From JBBQVS01 sp038211295 (GTDB taxonomy: Bacteria; Chloroflexota; Ktedonobacteria; Ktedonobacterales; Ktedonobacteraceae), in NCBI GenBank assembly GCA_038211295.1, contig JBBQVS010000044.1, positions 1-31,591 of the forward strand: a stretch of DNA of 31,591 nucleotides. Direction: 5' to 3'. The first letter of the stretch is position 1; each line of letters opens with the position of its first letter. The position numbers and the translations under genes are program-made. This document shows positions 23,779 through 31,250 of this stretch, in pieces. Under the pieces are notes generated by a model, which saw only the letters and a program-made list of their open reading frames with translations, had not been told where the DNA came from and searched no databases.

Positions 23779-25206
23779 ATGAGTACCGATGGATTACTCA
23801 AGGCTCTCAACGATTCTCAGCGTTACCTCGATGTTGTACACAAATCACAGTTAAGCAAAAGTGAGTCGGAGTGGTTGATTGAAACCACCATTAGCAATTT
23901 CTCGAAATATTATAACAGTGGCTTTATCGAGTATCGCAAATCAGTCGCCGAAGCAAGCGACTATGCCGCAGTCGAATGGACGGGGCGTGGCGCGACCTTC
24001 AAGGACGTGCTGGGCCGCGAATACATCGACTGTCTTGGCGGGTTTGGTGTGTTCAACCTTGGTTGGTCGCACCCAAAGGTCGTTGGAGCCGTGCAGGCAC
24101 AGCTAGAGAAGAGTCCATTACCGACGCAGGAGCTACTTGACCCCTTGCGCGGAATGCTTTCTCACCTGCTTGCTGAGATTACTCCGGGTGATATTCAGTA
24201 TAGTTTCTTCGTGGGTAGTGGCACGGAAGCCGTTGAAGGTGCCATGAAGCTCGCAAAACTGTACACACGGAAGAGCGGTTTTATCGCGTCTGTACGTGGT
24301 TTTCATGGAAAAACAACAGGGTCACTTGCGCTCACAGGCAAGGCGATTTTCCGCAAGCCTGCTATGCCATTGCATAACAACGTGTTTCACGTTCCCTATG
24401 GGGATGCTGACGCGGTAGAGCAACAATTGCGTATCGCACGCGAGGTTGGCAATGATATTGCAGCCGTTGTGATGGAGCCGGTGCAGGGAGAGGCGGGTGC
24501 GATAGTGCCACCCGACGACTTCTGGCCTCGTCTGCGTCAGATTTGTGACGAGTACGAAGTGCTTCTTATAGCCGACGAAGTACAGACTGGTATGGGTCGT
24601 ACTGGCAAGCTCTGGGGCGTCAATCACTGGGATGTCGCGCCGGATATTATCTGTTCTGCGAAGGCACTGGGTGGTGGTGTCATGCCAATTGGCGCGTTCA
24701 TGTCCACCCCGAAAATCTGGAGCGTAATGAACAGTAACCCGTTCATCCACACCTCGACAACGGGTGGTAATCCGCTTGCGTGTGCCGCCGCCATCGCCGC
24801 CATCAACGTCACGCTCGAAGAGGGCATTTCGGAGCAGGCAGCAGAGAAGGGCGACTACTTCATGAAGCATCTGAAGGATATCGCCGCGCGTCACCCTGAC
24901 ATATACAGCCATATCACAGGCAAGGGCTTGCTGATTGGGCAGCACTTCCTCAACGACGACCTCGGCTATGCCGTCGCGTCTGGTCTGTTCAAGCGGGGAG
25001 TCCTCATTTCGGGAACGCTGAATAACTCGCGTGTTATTCGCGTTGAGCCGCCACTCGTTATCACACACGCGGAGATCGACACCATCTTGAACCGTCTGGA
25101 AGACACATTGCAAGAGATGCACGCGACTACCTCTACGCCGAGTCAGTCGGCGAAGAGTCCGTTGAGTGTTGTGCCGACAACGAGTTCAGATACAGCCGTG
25201 GCATAG
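23779..25206 (+). CDS. patA: Putrescine aminotransferase-like class III PLP enzyme
   Basis: 475 residues. Class III aminotransferase: pyridoxal-binding K295 in CSAKALGGG, metal-free DEVQTGMGRTGK near 266-277, and phosphate-site GSGTE near 147-150. Several stretches read like E. coli putrescine aminotransferase (PatA/YgjG): EYRKSVAE, DYAAVEW, YIDCLGGFGVFN, QELLDPLR and GTLNNSR near the end. The expected reaction moves the amino group of putrescine or cadaverine to 2-oxoglutarate, giving 4-aminobutanal. The last 30 residues are a low-complexity Ser/Thr/Pro tail that runs into the hairpin element at 25200. GAAAGG lies 6 nt before ATG 23779. Co-location with a patD-like gene supports the assignment; ornithine or other diamine substrates remain possible. 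Confidence 0.85.
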   Translation: MSTDGLLKALNDSQRYLDVVHKSQLSKSESEWLIETTISNFSKYYNSGFIEYRKSVAEASDYAAVEWTGRGATFKDVLGREYIDCLGGFGVFNLGWSHPKVVGAVQAQLEKSPLPTQELLDPLRGMLSHLLAEITPGDIQYSFFVGSGTEAVEGAMKLAKLYTRKSGFIASVRGFHGKTTGSLALTGKAIFRKPAMPLHNNVFHVPYGDADAVEQQLRIAREVGNDIAAVVMEPVQGEAGAIVPPDDFWPRLRQICDEYEVLLIADEVQTGMGRTGKLWGVNHWDVAPDIICSAKALGGGVMPIGAFMSTPKIWSVMNSNPFIHTSTTGGNPLACAAAIAAINVTLEEGISEQAAEKGDYFMKHLKDIAARHPDIYSHITGKGLLIGQHFLNDDLGYAVASGLFKRGVLISGTLNNSRVIRVEPPLVITHAEIDTILNRLEDTLQEMHATTSTPSQSAKSPLSVVPTTSSDTAVA

Positions 25207-25335
25207 ATACAAAGGGGACGCGAGTAGCAGAGAGCATAGCGGGGGGCAAGAGCCACACGAGCTTGGTATAGTATTGGCGGGGCTTGCCCCCGTCATGCTC
25301 CCTACTGCTACTCGCGTCCCCTTTGTATCTATGCC
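25200..25335. repeat. 136-bp element with 31-bp perfect inverted terminal repeats (MITE-like)
   Basis: Arms 25200-25230 and 25305-25335 are perfectly complementary over 31 bp. An imperfect continuation (25231-25250 against 25283-25304) lengthens the stem. The left arm contains the last codons and TAG stop (25204-25206) of the patA-like gene; the right arm ends 21 nt before the next start. A REP-like core sits between the arms. Flanking GT on both sides could be a 2-bp duplication, but that is weak. Function as mobile element or mRNA processing/attenuation hairpin is inference. Confidence 0.8.
25266..25302 (+). repeat. REP-like hairpin element, copy 3 (diverged)
   Basis: The core 25276-25294 (GGCGGGGCTTGCCCCCGTC) with its upstream TATAGTA and downstream CATGCTCCCT matches copies 1 and 2 with a few compensating changes. 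It is nested between the arms of the 31-bp inverted repeat. Confidence 0.65.
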
Positions 25336-25356
25336 GTACCATGAGGATAAGTTTTC

Positions 25357-26520
25357 ATGCATATTATTGTTCTGGGCGGTGCTGGCGCGATGGGGCGCAT
25401 AACTGTTCGCACCCTGACCGAATACGACGACGTAGACCAGATTACGCTCGCGGACTACAACGAGGCACGCGCCCACGATGTTGCGAACGTGTTACAGAGT
25501 AGCAAGGTGCGCGTTCAGCAGATCGACGTAACTAACTCGCAGCAGTTAGACGCGCTTTTGCGGGGCGCGGACGTGGTGCTGAGCGCGGTTGAGTATATCT
25601 TTAACCAGTCCATTCTCAAAGCGTGTATTCGCCAGAAAGTTCACTATGCCGATCTCGGCGGTCTTTTCCACATGTCGCGTACTCTGCTCGCCATGCATGA
25701 TGAGGTCGAAGCGGCAGGCATAACCGCCGTTCTTGGCATGGGTGGCACACCTGGTATCACCAACCTGCTTGCACGAATGGCGGTTGATAAGTTAGAGCGT
25801 GTGGACAGTATCAAAGTACAGCTTGGGTGTGGCGATGCTACACCTTCTACCGCTCCGCTTATCGCGCCCTATTCTATCCGTACCGTGCTAGACGAATTTA
25901 CCAAGCCCCCACAAGTATTCGAGCGCGGCGCATGGGTCGCGCAAGAGCCGTTGACGGGTCAGGAAGAACTTGTGTTTCCTGAGCCAGTTGGACGCGCCAC
26001 CGCCGTGTACTCGTTGCACTCGGAATGCGCGACGTTTCCCGCATCATTTCAAGACAAGGGCATCGAGTATGTTTCGTTCAAGATTGCTTTTCCAAACGAC
26101 TTTTTGACGAAGCTCAAGTTTCTCGTTGACCTCGGCTTTGGCAGTAACGAGCTAATCAGTGTGCAGGGCGTCAAGGTCTCACCACGTGAAGTGTTAGCGC
26201 GACTGCTTGAGACGGCCCCCACCGAAGAGGTTGAGCCGCAAGATTGCGACGTCTTGCGTATTGTCGCGACAGGTGTGGCGCATGGCAAGCAGCTTGAGGT
26301 TACTAACCAGGTTGTGGTCAGGCCCTATCGACGCTGGGGAATTGGCGCGGGTGCGCTGGACACAGGCACGCCACTTGCGATTGTGGGACGGATGCTAGGA
26401 CGCGGCGAGGTCACGAGGCCTGGCGCGTTTGGCCCCGAAATGTGCGTCCCCACTGAAGCATTTTTCCGCGAAGCCGCGAAATATGATATGCATGTCGAAA
26501 GCACACAGCGTATGGTGTAG
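25357..26520 (+). CDS. Saccharopine dehydrogenase-like NAD(P)-dependent oxidoreductase
   Basis: 387 residues. A Rossmann fold starts at once with VLGGAGAMG (GxGxxG at 8-13), followed by ADYN at the end of the second strand (an acidic residue favouring NAD). The sequence GMGGTPGITNLLARMAVDKL and the overall length match the saccharopine dehydrogenase/lysine 6-dehydrogenase group. Relatives reduce or oxidise imines of amino acids or polyamines (saccharopine, lysine, carboxynorspermidine). It is encoded between a patA-like and a patD-like gene, so it probably acts on a diamine, amino-aldehyde or imine in that pathway. GAGGATAA precedes ATG 25357. The exact reaction cannot be told. Confidence 0.82.
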   Translation: MHIIVLGGAGAMGRITVRTLTEYDDVDQITLADYNEARAHDVANVLQSSKVRVQQIDVTNSQQLDALLRGADVVLSAVEYIFNQSILKACIRQKVHYADLGGLFHMSRTLLAMHDEVEAAGITAVLGMGGTPGITNLLARMAVDKLERVDSIKVQLGCGDATPSTAPLIAPYSIRTVLDEFTKPPQVFERGAWVAQEPLTGQEELVFPEPVGRATAVYSLHSECATFPASFQDKGIEYVSFKIAFPNDFLTKLKFLVDLGFGSNELISVQGVKVSPREVLARLLETAPTEEVEPQDCDVLRIVATGVAHGKQLEVTNQVVVRPYRRWGIGAGALDTGTPLAIVGRMLGRGEVTRPGAFGPEMCVPTEAFFREAAKYDMHVESTQRMV

Positions 26521-26640
26521 AGCGCGTTTCATTACGGGCGCGGTATGTATCAGGTGAGCCTAAGGAGATGTGATAAGGTATCTGTACGTATTTTGTACCC
26601 TTCTTCGCAGAGCATGGAAATCACGAAAGGAACAGCGAGC

Positions 26641-28140
26641 ATGAGCGAGTTTAAGCTTTTAATCAACGGCGAGTTTGTTGGAAGTAGTACCGGAAAAACG
26701 ATTGCGGATATCAACCCCGCGACGGGCAAAACGATTGCGGAGGTTCCCGAAAGCACATTGGATGATATGAACCGCGCCGTCGCCTCCGCCCGTGCCGCCT
26801 ATGATGATGGGCGTTGGTCTGGCTTGGCGCATGGTGCGCGTGCCGTTATTCTGGAAAAACTGGCGACACTAGTCGAGGCAAATTTGAGCGAGTTAGCGAG
26901 TCTTGAGTCGCAGGACACGGGCAAGCCAATAAAACTTGCACGTGATAGTGACATCCCCTTCGCGGCGGACAATTTGCACTTTTTCGCAGGTGCGGCGCGT
27001 CACCTTGCGGGTACAGCTTCAAGCGAGTACACCGGTGGACACACCAGTATTATCAGACGCGAACCAATTGGCGTTGTCGCCTCGGTTGCGCCGTGGAACT
27101 ATCCTTTCATGATGGCGGCGTGGAAGCTTGGCCCGGCTCTTGCTGCCGGCAACACCGTTATCTTCAAACCATCGCCCGAAACACCGCTTACCGCGCTCAA
27201 GCTTGGCGAACTCGCGCTTGAGGCAGGTATTCCGGCGGGTGTGCTGAACATCATCACAGACGGGCCAGAGATTGCACCAAGCCTTGTCAGCCATAAAAAT
27301 GTCAACATGGTCTCGATCACCGGTAGCACCCGAAGCGGCAAGTACGTCATGCGAGCGGGCGCGGACACCATCAAACGCGTGCATCTGGAGCTTGGTGGCA
27401 AAGCACCCTTTATTGTGTTCGCTGACGCTGATCTGGATGCTGCGACAAGTGGTGCTGTGGTTGGCGGCTATGTCAACTGTGGTCAGGACTGTACGGCGGC
27501 GACGCGCATCTATGTGCAGGACAGCATGTACGATGCGTTCATGGAAGCATTCATGAGCAAGGTCAAGCAGTTGCGTGTTGGCGATCCGTCGAAAGAGACA
27601 ACCGACATGGGGCCATTGATCTCGGCTCGCCAGCGTGATAGTGTGGAAGGCCACGTCGAGCGTGCGCTCCGTGCTGGCTCAAACATTCTCATCGGTGGCA
27701 AGCGTGCATCAATCGCGGGTTTCGAGCAAGGTTTCTTCTTTGAGCCAACCGTTATCGCGGAAGATCGCAACGACTCTGACATCATCCAAAACGAAGTCTT
27801 CGGGCCGGTTGTTGTCGTAAGTCGCTTCAAAACCGAGGAGGAGGTGCTGCACAAAGCCAATGATGTTGTGTATGGCCTCGCCGCCTCCGTCTGGACGCGG
27901 GACATCTATAAAGCTATGCGTGCCAGCCGAACGCTGCAATTTGGCACTGTCTGGGTCAACGATCATCTGCCGATCTCCTCTGAAATGCCGCACGGGGGCT
28001 ACAAAGAGAGTGGCATTGGCAAAGATATGTCGATGTATTCGTTTGACGAGTACACTCAGATCAAGCACGTCATGATCGAGTTGAACGGCGAACCGAACAA
28101 GAGCTGGCACTACACCATCTTTGGCGATCAAGCGCAATAG
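26641..28140 (+). CDS. patD: 4-aminobutanal (gamma-aminobutyraldehyde) dehydrogenase-like ALDH
   Basis: 499 residues, normal aldehyde dehydrogenase length. Catalytic E250 (LELGGKAP) and C284 (NCGQDCTAATR) are present, with NAD-site PWNYPFMMAAWKLGPALAAG near 151-170. Regions including HFFAGAAR, YTGGHTSIIRR and SEMPHGG...GKDMSMY closely match E. coli PatD/YdcW, which oxidises 4-aminobutanal to 4-aminobutyrate with NAD. Betaine aldehyde dehydrogenases are close relatives, so that activity cannot be excluded. It follows the saccharopine-dehydrogenase-like gene after 120 nt. GAAAGGAA lies 8 nt before ATG 26641, so the longer frame from 26545 is not used. A perfect hairpin follows at 28162. Confidence 0.88.
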   Translation: MSEFKLLINGEFVGSSTGKTIADINPATGKTIAEVPESTLDDMNRAVASARAAYDDGRWSGLAHGARAVILEKLATLVEANLSELASLESQDTGKPIKLARDSDIPFAADNLHFFAGAARHLAGTASSEYTGGHTSIIRREPIGVVASVAPWNYPFMMAAWKLGPALAAGNTVIFKPSPETPLTALKLGELALEAGIPAGVLNIITDGPEIAPSLVSHKNVNMVSITGSTRSGKYVMRAGADTIKRVHLELGGKAPFIVFADADLDAATSGAVVGGYVNCGQDCTAATRIYVQDSMYDAFMEAFMSKVKQLRVGDPSKETTDMGPLISARQRDSVEGHVERALRAGSNILIGGKRASIAGFEQGFFFEPTVIAEDRNDSDIIQNEVFGPVVVVSRFKTEEEVLHKANDVVYGLAASVWTRDIYKAMRASRTLQFGTVWVNDHLPISSEMPHGGYKESGIGKDMSMYSFDEYTQIKHVMIELNGEPNKSWHYTIFGDQAQ

Positions 28141-28161
28141 CTTTGTGAGTATCCGAACAGC

Positions 28162-28212
28162 AATGCAGGGAGCGCAGGGAGACCGAGAGAGTTTCCCTGC
28201 GCTCCCTGCATT
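28162..28212 (+). terminator. Perfect 19-bp hairpin after the aldehyde dehydrogenase gene
   Basis: Arms 28162-28180 and 28194-28212 are fully complementary with a 13-nt loop, starting 22 nt after the stop codon. No T-run follows, so it is a factor-dependent terminator, an mRNA 3'-end protector or an RNase III site. Confidence 0.65.
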
Positions 28213-28244
28213 CTCCGAAAAGAGAAATTTGCGTTCGTCAGGCG

Positions 28245-28273
28245 TTGACATTGCTGTAGCAACACTTTATACT
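28245..28273 (+). promoter_or_regulatory. Promoter of the ferredoxin gene
   Basis: Perfect TTGACA (28245-28250), 17-nt spacer and TATACT (28268-28273). Predicted start near 28280 gives a leader of about 68 nt to ATG 28348. Confidence 0.85.
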
Positions 28274-28347
28274 GAAATTGCCAAAAACAGTCACTACAAA
28301 CTGTTTATTAGTATTTGCTGGCGATTCAAGAGGAGGATTTCAAGTTC

Positions 28348-28605
28348 ATGACATATGTAATTACTCAGCCCTGTATCGGCGTCAAAGACGCATCTTGTGT
28401 CGATGTTTGCCCCGTTGATTGCATACATCCGTCACAAGGTGAAGCTGGCTACGAGGAGGCTAAACAGCTTTTTATCAATCCTGATGAGTGCATTGACTGT
28501 GGTGCGTGCGAGCCTGCATGTCCTGTCACTGCAATCTTTGAAGAGTCAGCCGTCCCTGCCGAGTGGAAGAACTATATCAAGGTAAACGCGGACTTTTTCA
28601 AATAA
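28348..28605 (+). CDS. 7Fe-type ferredoxin
   Basis: 85 residues, a dicluster ferredoxin. The first group has C9, C17 and C21 (C-x7-C-x3-CP) plus C25; the second has CIDCGACEPACP. The x7 spacing of the first cluster is the mark of the 7Fe ([3Fe-4S] and [4Fe-4S]) class, as in Azotobacter FdI and mycobacterial FdxA. It is a soluble low-potential electron carrier; the partner is unknown. The strong promoter and AGGAGG (28330-28335, 12 nt before ATG 28348) suggest high expression. It is transcribed separately from the patD-like gene, whose hairpin lies between. Confidence 0.92.
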   Translation: MTYVITQPCIGVKDASCVDVCPVDCIHPSQGEAGYEEAKQLFINPDECIDCGACEPACPVTAIFEESAVPAEWKNYIKVNADFFK

Positions 28606-28719
28606 CCGTAGTACACTTTCGAGGATTGGTATACTATATTTGTATCCCATTTCCAGCTGCTTGCTGTGGAGTAAGCTTGTTTCTGAAAGACAGGACAGGC
28701 ATTCACTCCACAAGAATTC

Positions 28720-28747
28720 TTGCTATTCCTGCGTCCTATGATATACT
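28720..28747 (+). promoter_or_regulatory. Possible promoter of the zinc-ribbon protein gene
   Basis: TTGCTA (28720-28725), 16-nt spacer and TATACT (28742-28747), about 100 nt upstream of ATG 28847. A second extended -10 (TGGTATACT at 28627-28635) is also present in the 241-bp spacer. An 8-bp inverted repeat (TGTGGAGT 28665-28672 with ACTCCACA 28705-28712) lies between them. Confidence 0.45.
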
Positions 28748-28846
28748 ACATGGGTTACACACTACTGTCCCATACTCGTTCGCCGCACATGCTGTTTACG
28801 CGGTTTTACGAATGTACATTCACTACTTCTCATGGAGCACACCCCT

Positions 28847-29503
28847 ATGCCAATAACGCGAAAAAAACGCGCCAATCCATCTGACCAGCCTGAAGAAAAC
28901 ATAACTTCCGGCGCTGAAACAGCCGAAAATAGCGGTGATGTACCTACTCAAAAGGACACAGAACAGGCTACACAGATGGCAACTACAGCAGATGTTGTAG
29001 AAAGTATACCTCAATCAGTCGCTGAAACGTCGATAGCGCAGGGAGAGTCTGTAACGCAACCATCCAGCTCTACGTCACCGACTAACGCTAACGGTGAACG
29101 TATAAGTCACTTGGAACATCCAACCTCTATCGAGAGTGGGCGGCGCACACCGCGTGGTGAGCTATTCCGCCGTGCGCCCCAGCTGCCACCACCAGTATTA
29201 GCACCCGCACAGAGTGCTTCTGTTCCACCAATACAACCCGTACAACCCCCTGCACGTGAGATTAGTCTGCCTATGGGCAACCTGTTGCATCTTGCGTACA
29301 ATCCAGGGTATACAGGGGCTGAGGACTCGCGTAGCCAACTCCTACAGCATCTAGCTCAGGAGAGTAAAGACGGTGGTCGCGCGCGTTGTTGGAACTGTGG
29401 CGTACTTGCAATTGTGTATGATCGCTGGAACACGCGTAGCAAGACCTTTGGTGAGGTTGGCGTCGCCATCTGTGAAGCTTGCGGCGTGTGGAGCGTGATG
29501 TAG
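28847..29503 (+). CDS. Disordered protein with C-terminal zinc ribbon
   Basis: 218 residues that I cannot assign to a named family. The first about 150 residues are low-complexity (Ser, Thr, Glu, Pro, Gln), probably disordered, with no signal peptide or membrane segment. The last 45 residues form a compact CxxC...CxxC zinc ribbon (RCWNCG and ICEACG, about 26 residues apart) ending in GVWSVM. It may bind nucleic acid or protein, but nothing fixes this. GGAG 9 nt before ATG 28847 favours that start over ATG 28832. It lies between the ferredoxin and Bax-inhibitor genes with its own spacers. Confidence 0.7.
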   Translation: MPITRKKRANPSDQPEENITSGAETAENSGDVPTQKDTEQATQMATTADVVESIPQSVAETSIAQGESVTQPSSSTSPTNANGERISHLEHPTSIESGRRTPRGELFRRAPQLPPPVLAPAQSASVPPIQPVQPPAREISLPMGNLLHLAYNPGYTGAEDSRSQLLQHLAQESKDGGRARCWNCGVLAIVYDRWNTRSKTFGEVGVAICEACGVWSVM

Positions 29504-29713
29504 AGTTGCGTGTAGCGGCTAGACAGTGCTGATGGGCCTCGCCATCCGCTTCTGCCAAAAAGACAAAATGCTTCTCTCATGCAGACGAGCCATGCAACTT
29601 ATCGCGTTTTTGCAACGTAATTAGTAGAGGATGGCAATGTGTTGCATGTCGCCACCTTATGAAAAGTAGAGTAGGTACTACACTACGCTGGCAGTTCGCA
29701 ATCGAGGTTCATC

Positions 29714-30469
29714 ATGTATAATCAAAGAAATAATAGTCCCTTCGGAGGCAACAATACATTCGGGTCACGCTATCAATACCAGACGATGGCGCGAGGCTAT
29801 GAAGGTACGCAATCAAGTAGCTTGATTGGCAAGGTCATGGGTCTGTTAGCCTTCTCGTTTCTCTTCGCCACCATCGGTACAGTTGTTGGTGTTTTTGTCG
29901 TTTTCGCACATGCGACCAGTGCCACCCCCTTTTTTGTGGTCTCAATCGCGGGCCTTGTGGTACTCTTCGCGCTAAACTTTCTAATTCAGAAGCCGGGCAT
30001 CAATCTTTTCTTGCTCTACCTGTTCACCTTTCTTGAAGGTATGTCGCTTGCCCCCCTCATCAGTTACTATCTCGTTAACGCTGGTAACATTCTGGCTGAG
30101 GCGTTTCTGCTTACCACGCTGACCGCGTTTGGATTAGCTATGTACTCCTGGACTACAAAGCGAGATTTTTCACGTTTGGGCGACTACCTGTTCTTTGGCG
30201 TTCTGCTGCTTCTGCTCGCCAGTATTCTGGGCATCTTTCTGGGGCCTGTGTTCCAGACTGGCCCACTTGGTCTTTTGATTTCAGTAGTTGGCGTCGCTAT
30301 CTTCTCTGGCTACGTGTTGTACTATGTGCAACGCGCCAAGTATATGGCTGACACGCTACCAAATGCCATCGGTCTGACGGTTTCACTTTTCATTACGCTG
30401 ATTAATCTGTTTCTCTACATCTTGCGTATTCTTTCCATTTTACAGGGTGGCGATAGCCGCCGTCGCTAG
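29714..30469 (+). CDS. Bax inhibitor-1 family membrane protein
   Basis: 251 residues. After a polar Asn/Gly-rich N-terminus of about 35 residues there are seven hydrophobic helices; the sequence LFTFLEGMSLAPLISYY is the family hallmark, and the C-terminal region ends LFLYILRIL. BI-1/YccA/TMBIM proteins are calcium-leak or stress-survival membrane proteins in bacteria; the precise role is unsettled. GAGG 6 nt upstream supports ATG 29714. The N-terminal Asn/Gln-rich tail is unlike the short tails of proteobacterial members. A 210-bp spacer upstream shows no clear promoter. Confidence 0.9.
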   Translation: MYNQRNNSPFGGNNTFGSRYQYQTMARGYEGTQSSSLIGKVMGLLAFSFLFATIGTVVGVFVVFAHATSATPFFVVSIAGLVVLFALNFLIQKPGINLFLLYLFTFLEGMSLAPLISYYLVNAGNILAEAFLLTTLTAFGLAMYSWTTKRDFSRLGDYLFFGVLLLLLASILGIFLGPVFQTGPLGLLISVVGVAIFSGYVLYYVQRAKYMADTLPNAIGLTVSLFITLINLFLYILRILSILQGGDSRRR

Positions 30470-30538
30470 ATAGCTAGTGGAAGCAAATTTTATGAGCACG
30501 AAGAAATGGGAAGGCACAGGGAATAGAAAACATTTATG

Positions 30539-30567
30539 TTGTGTTTTCTCTTGTGAAAGAATTATAT
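30539..30567 (+). promoter_or_regulatory. Possible promoter of the thioredoxin gene
   Basis: TTGTGT (30539-30544), a 17-nt spacer and TTATAT (30562-30567), giving a leader of about 90 nt to ATG 30664. Confidence 0.35.
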
Positions 30568-30663
30568 CCCGATGCACACGCTGTACCAGGAAGTAAGATG
30601 GGCATAGCAGATACGCTGAATATGCCGGACACCCTGCTGAACTTTGAAAGTGAGAAAAATACA

Positions 30664-31017
30664 ATGGATACAACACACGCAAACCTGTTTCATGTCGGCG
30701 ATCAGGACTTCGAGACCAAAGTGCTCCAGTCTGAGAAACCTGTGATTGTTGATTTCTGGGCCGCGTGGTGCGGGCCGTGTCGCGCGATTGCGCCTGTATT
30801 CGAGCGTTTGAGTGACGAATATCAGGGCAAGCTCGGCTTCGCCAAAATGGACATCGACGAGCATAGCGACACTCCAGGGAAGCTTGGCGTTCAGGCCATT
30901 CCAACGCTGATGATTTTCCAGGGTGGTAAGGCAATTGGTCGTCTGGTTGGGCCGCATCCAACGCGCCTCAAGAGCGAAATTGACCGCGTCCTGGCTCAGA
31001 ATAGTGCCGTGAAGTAA
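30664..31017 (+). CDS. trxA: Thioredoxin
   Basis: 117 residues, typical thioredoxin size. Active-site WCGPC with C36 and C39, the buried aspartate in VIVDFWA, and the cis-proline segment IPTLMIF are present. It would reduce disulfides in the cytoplasm using thioredoxin reductase, whose gene is not in this window. The open frame extends upstream to 30541, but the family begins here, and the upstream part overlaps the likely promoter. The ribosome site before ATG 30664 is weak. Confidence 0.92.
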   Translation: MDTTHANLFHVGDQDFETKVLQSEKPVIVDFWAAWCGPCRAIAPVFERLSDEYQGKLGFAKMDIDEHSDTPGKLGVQAIPTLMIFQGGKAIGRLVGPHPTRLKSEIDRVLAQNSAVK

Positions 31018-31073
31018 AAAACCGCAACATAACGGAGATGAGTAACAGTGATCGAAAGCGCAGTAAAACATGC

Positions 31074-31250
31074 TTAACTGTGTTCACTTTGATCACTTTC
31101 TTGTAACTGGCTCATGCCTTCTTGTTTTGCTAATGCACGAATAGCAAGTTCTAAGAGAGCAGACTGGCTGATACCGAGTTTCCTTGAAAGTTTCTCTAGT
31201 AACGTTTTTGCCTCATCACTGTAGCGAATACTGGTTTTTTTCTTTGTCAT
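31074..31250 (-). CDS. Small ribbon-helix-helix-like protein
   Basis: 58 residues. The pattern KKKTSIRYSDEAKTLLEKLS..LGISQSALLELAIRALA is a beta-strand and two helices, as in Arc/CopG/MetJ-fold DNA-binding proteins, which often serve as antitoxins or regulators. No toxin gene is adjacent in the window. ATG 31250 lacks a Shine-Dalgarno site, while TACAAT on the minus strand lies 6 nt upstream, suggesting a leaderless transcript. The region is visibly more AT-rich than its neighbours, so recent acquisition is possible. Its 3' end converges on the thioredoxin gene 56 nt away. Confidence 0.6.
   Translation of the reverse strand: MTKKKTSIRYSDEAKTLLEKLSRKLGISQSALLELAIRALAKQEGMSQLQESDQSEHS

Noticed and set aside
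27019..27654. 211-codon minus-strand frame
   Set aside because: Fully antisense to the aldehyde dehydrogenase catalytic domain; no recognisable motif.
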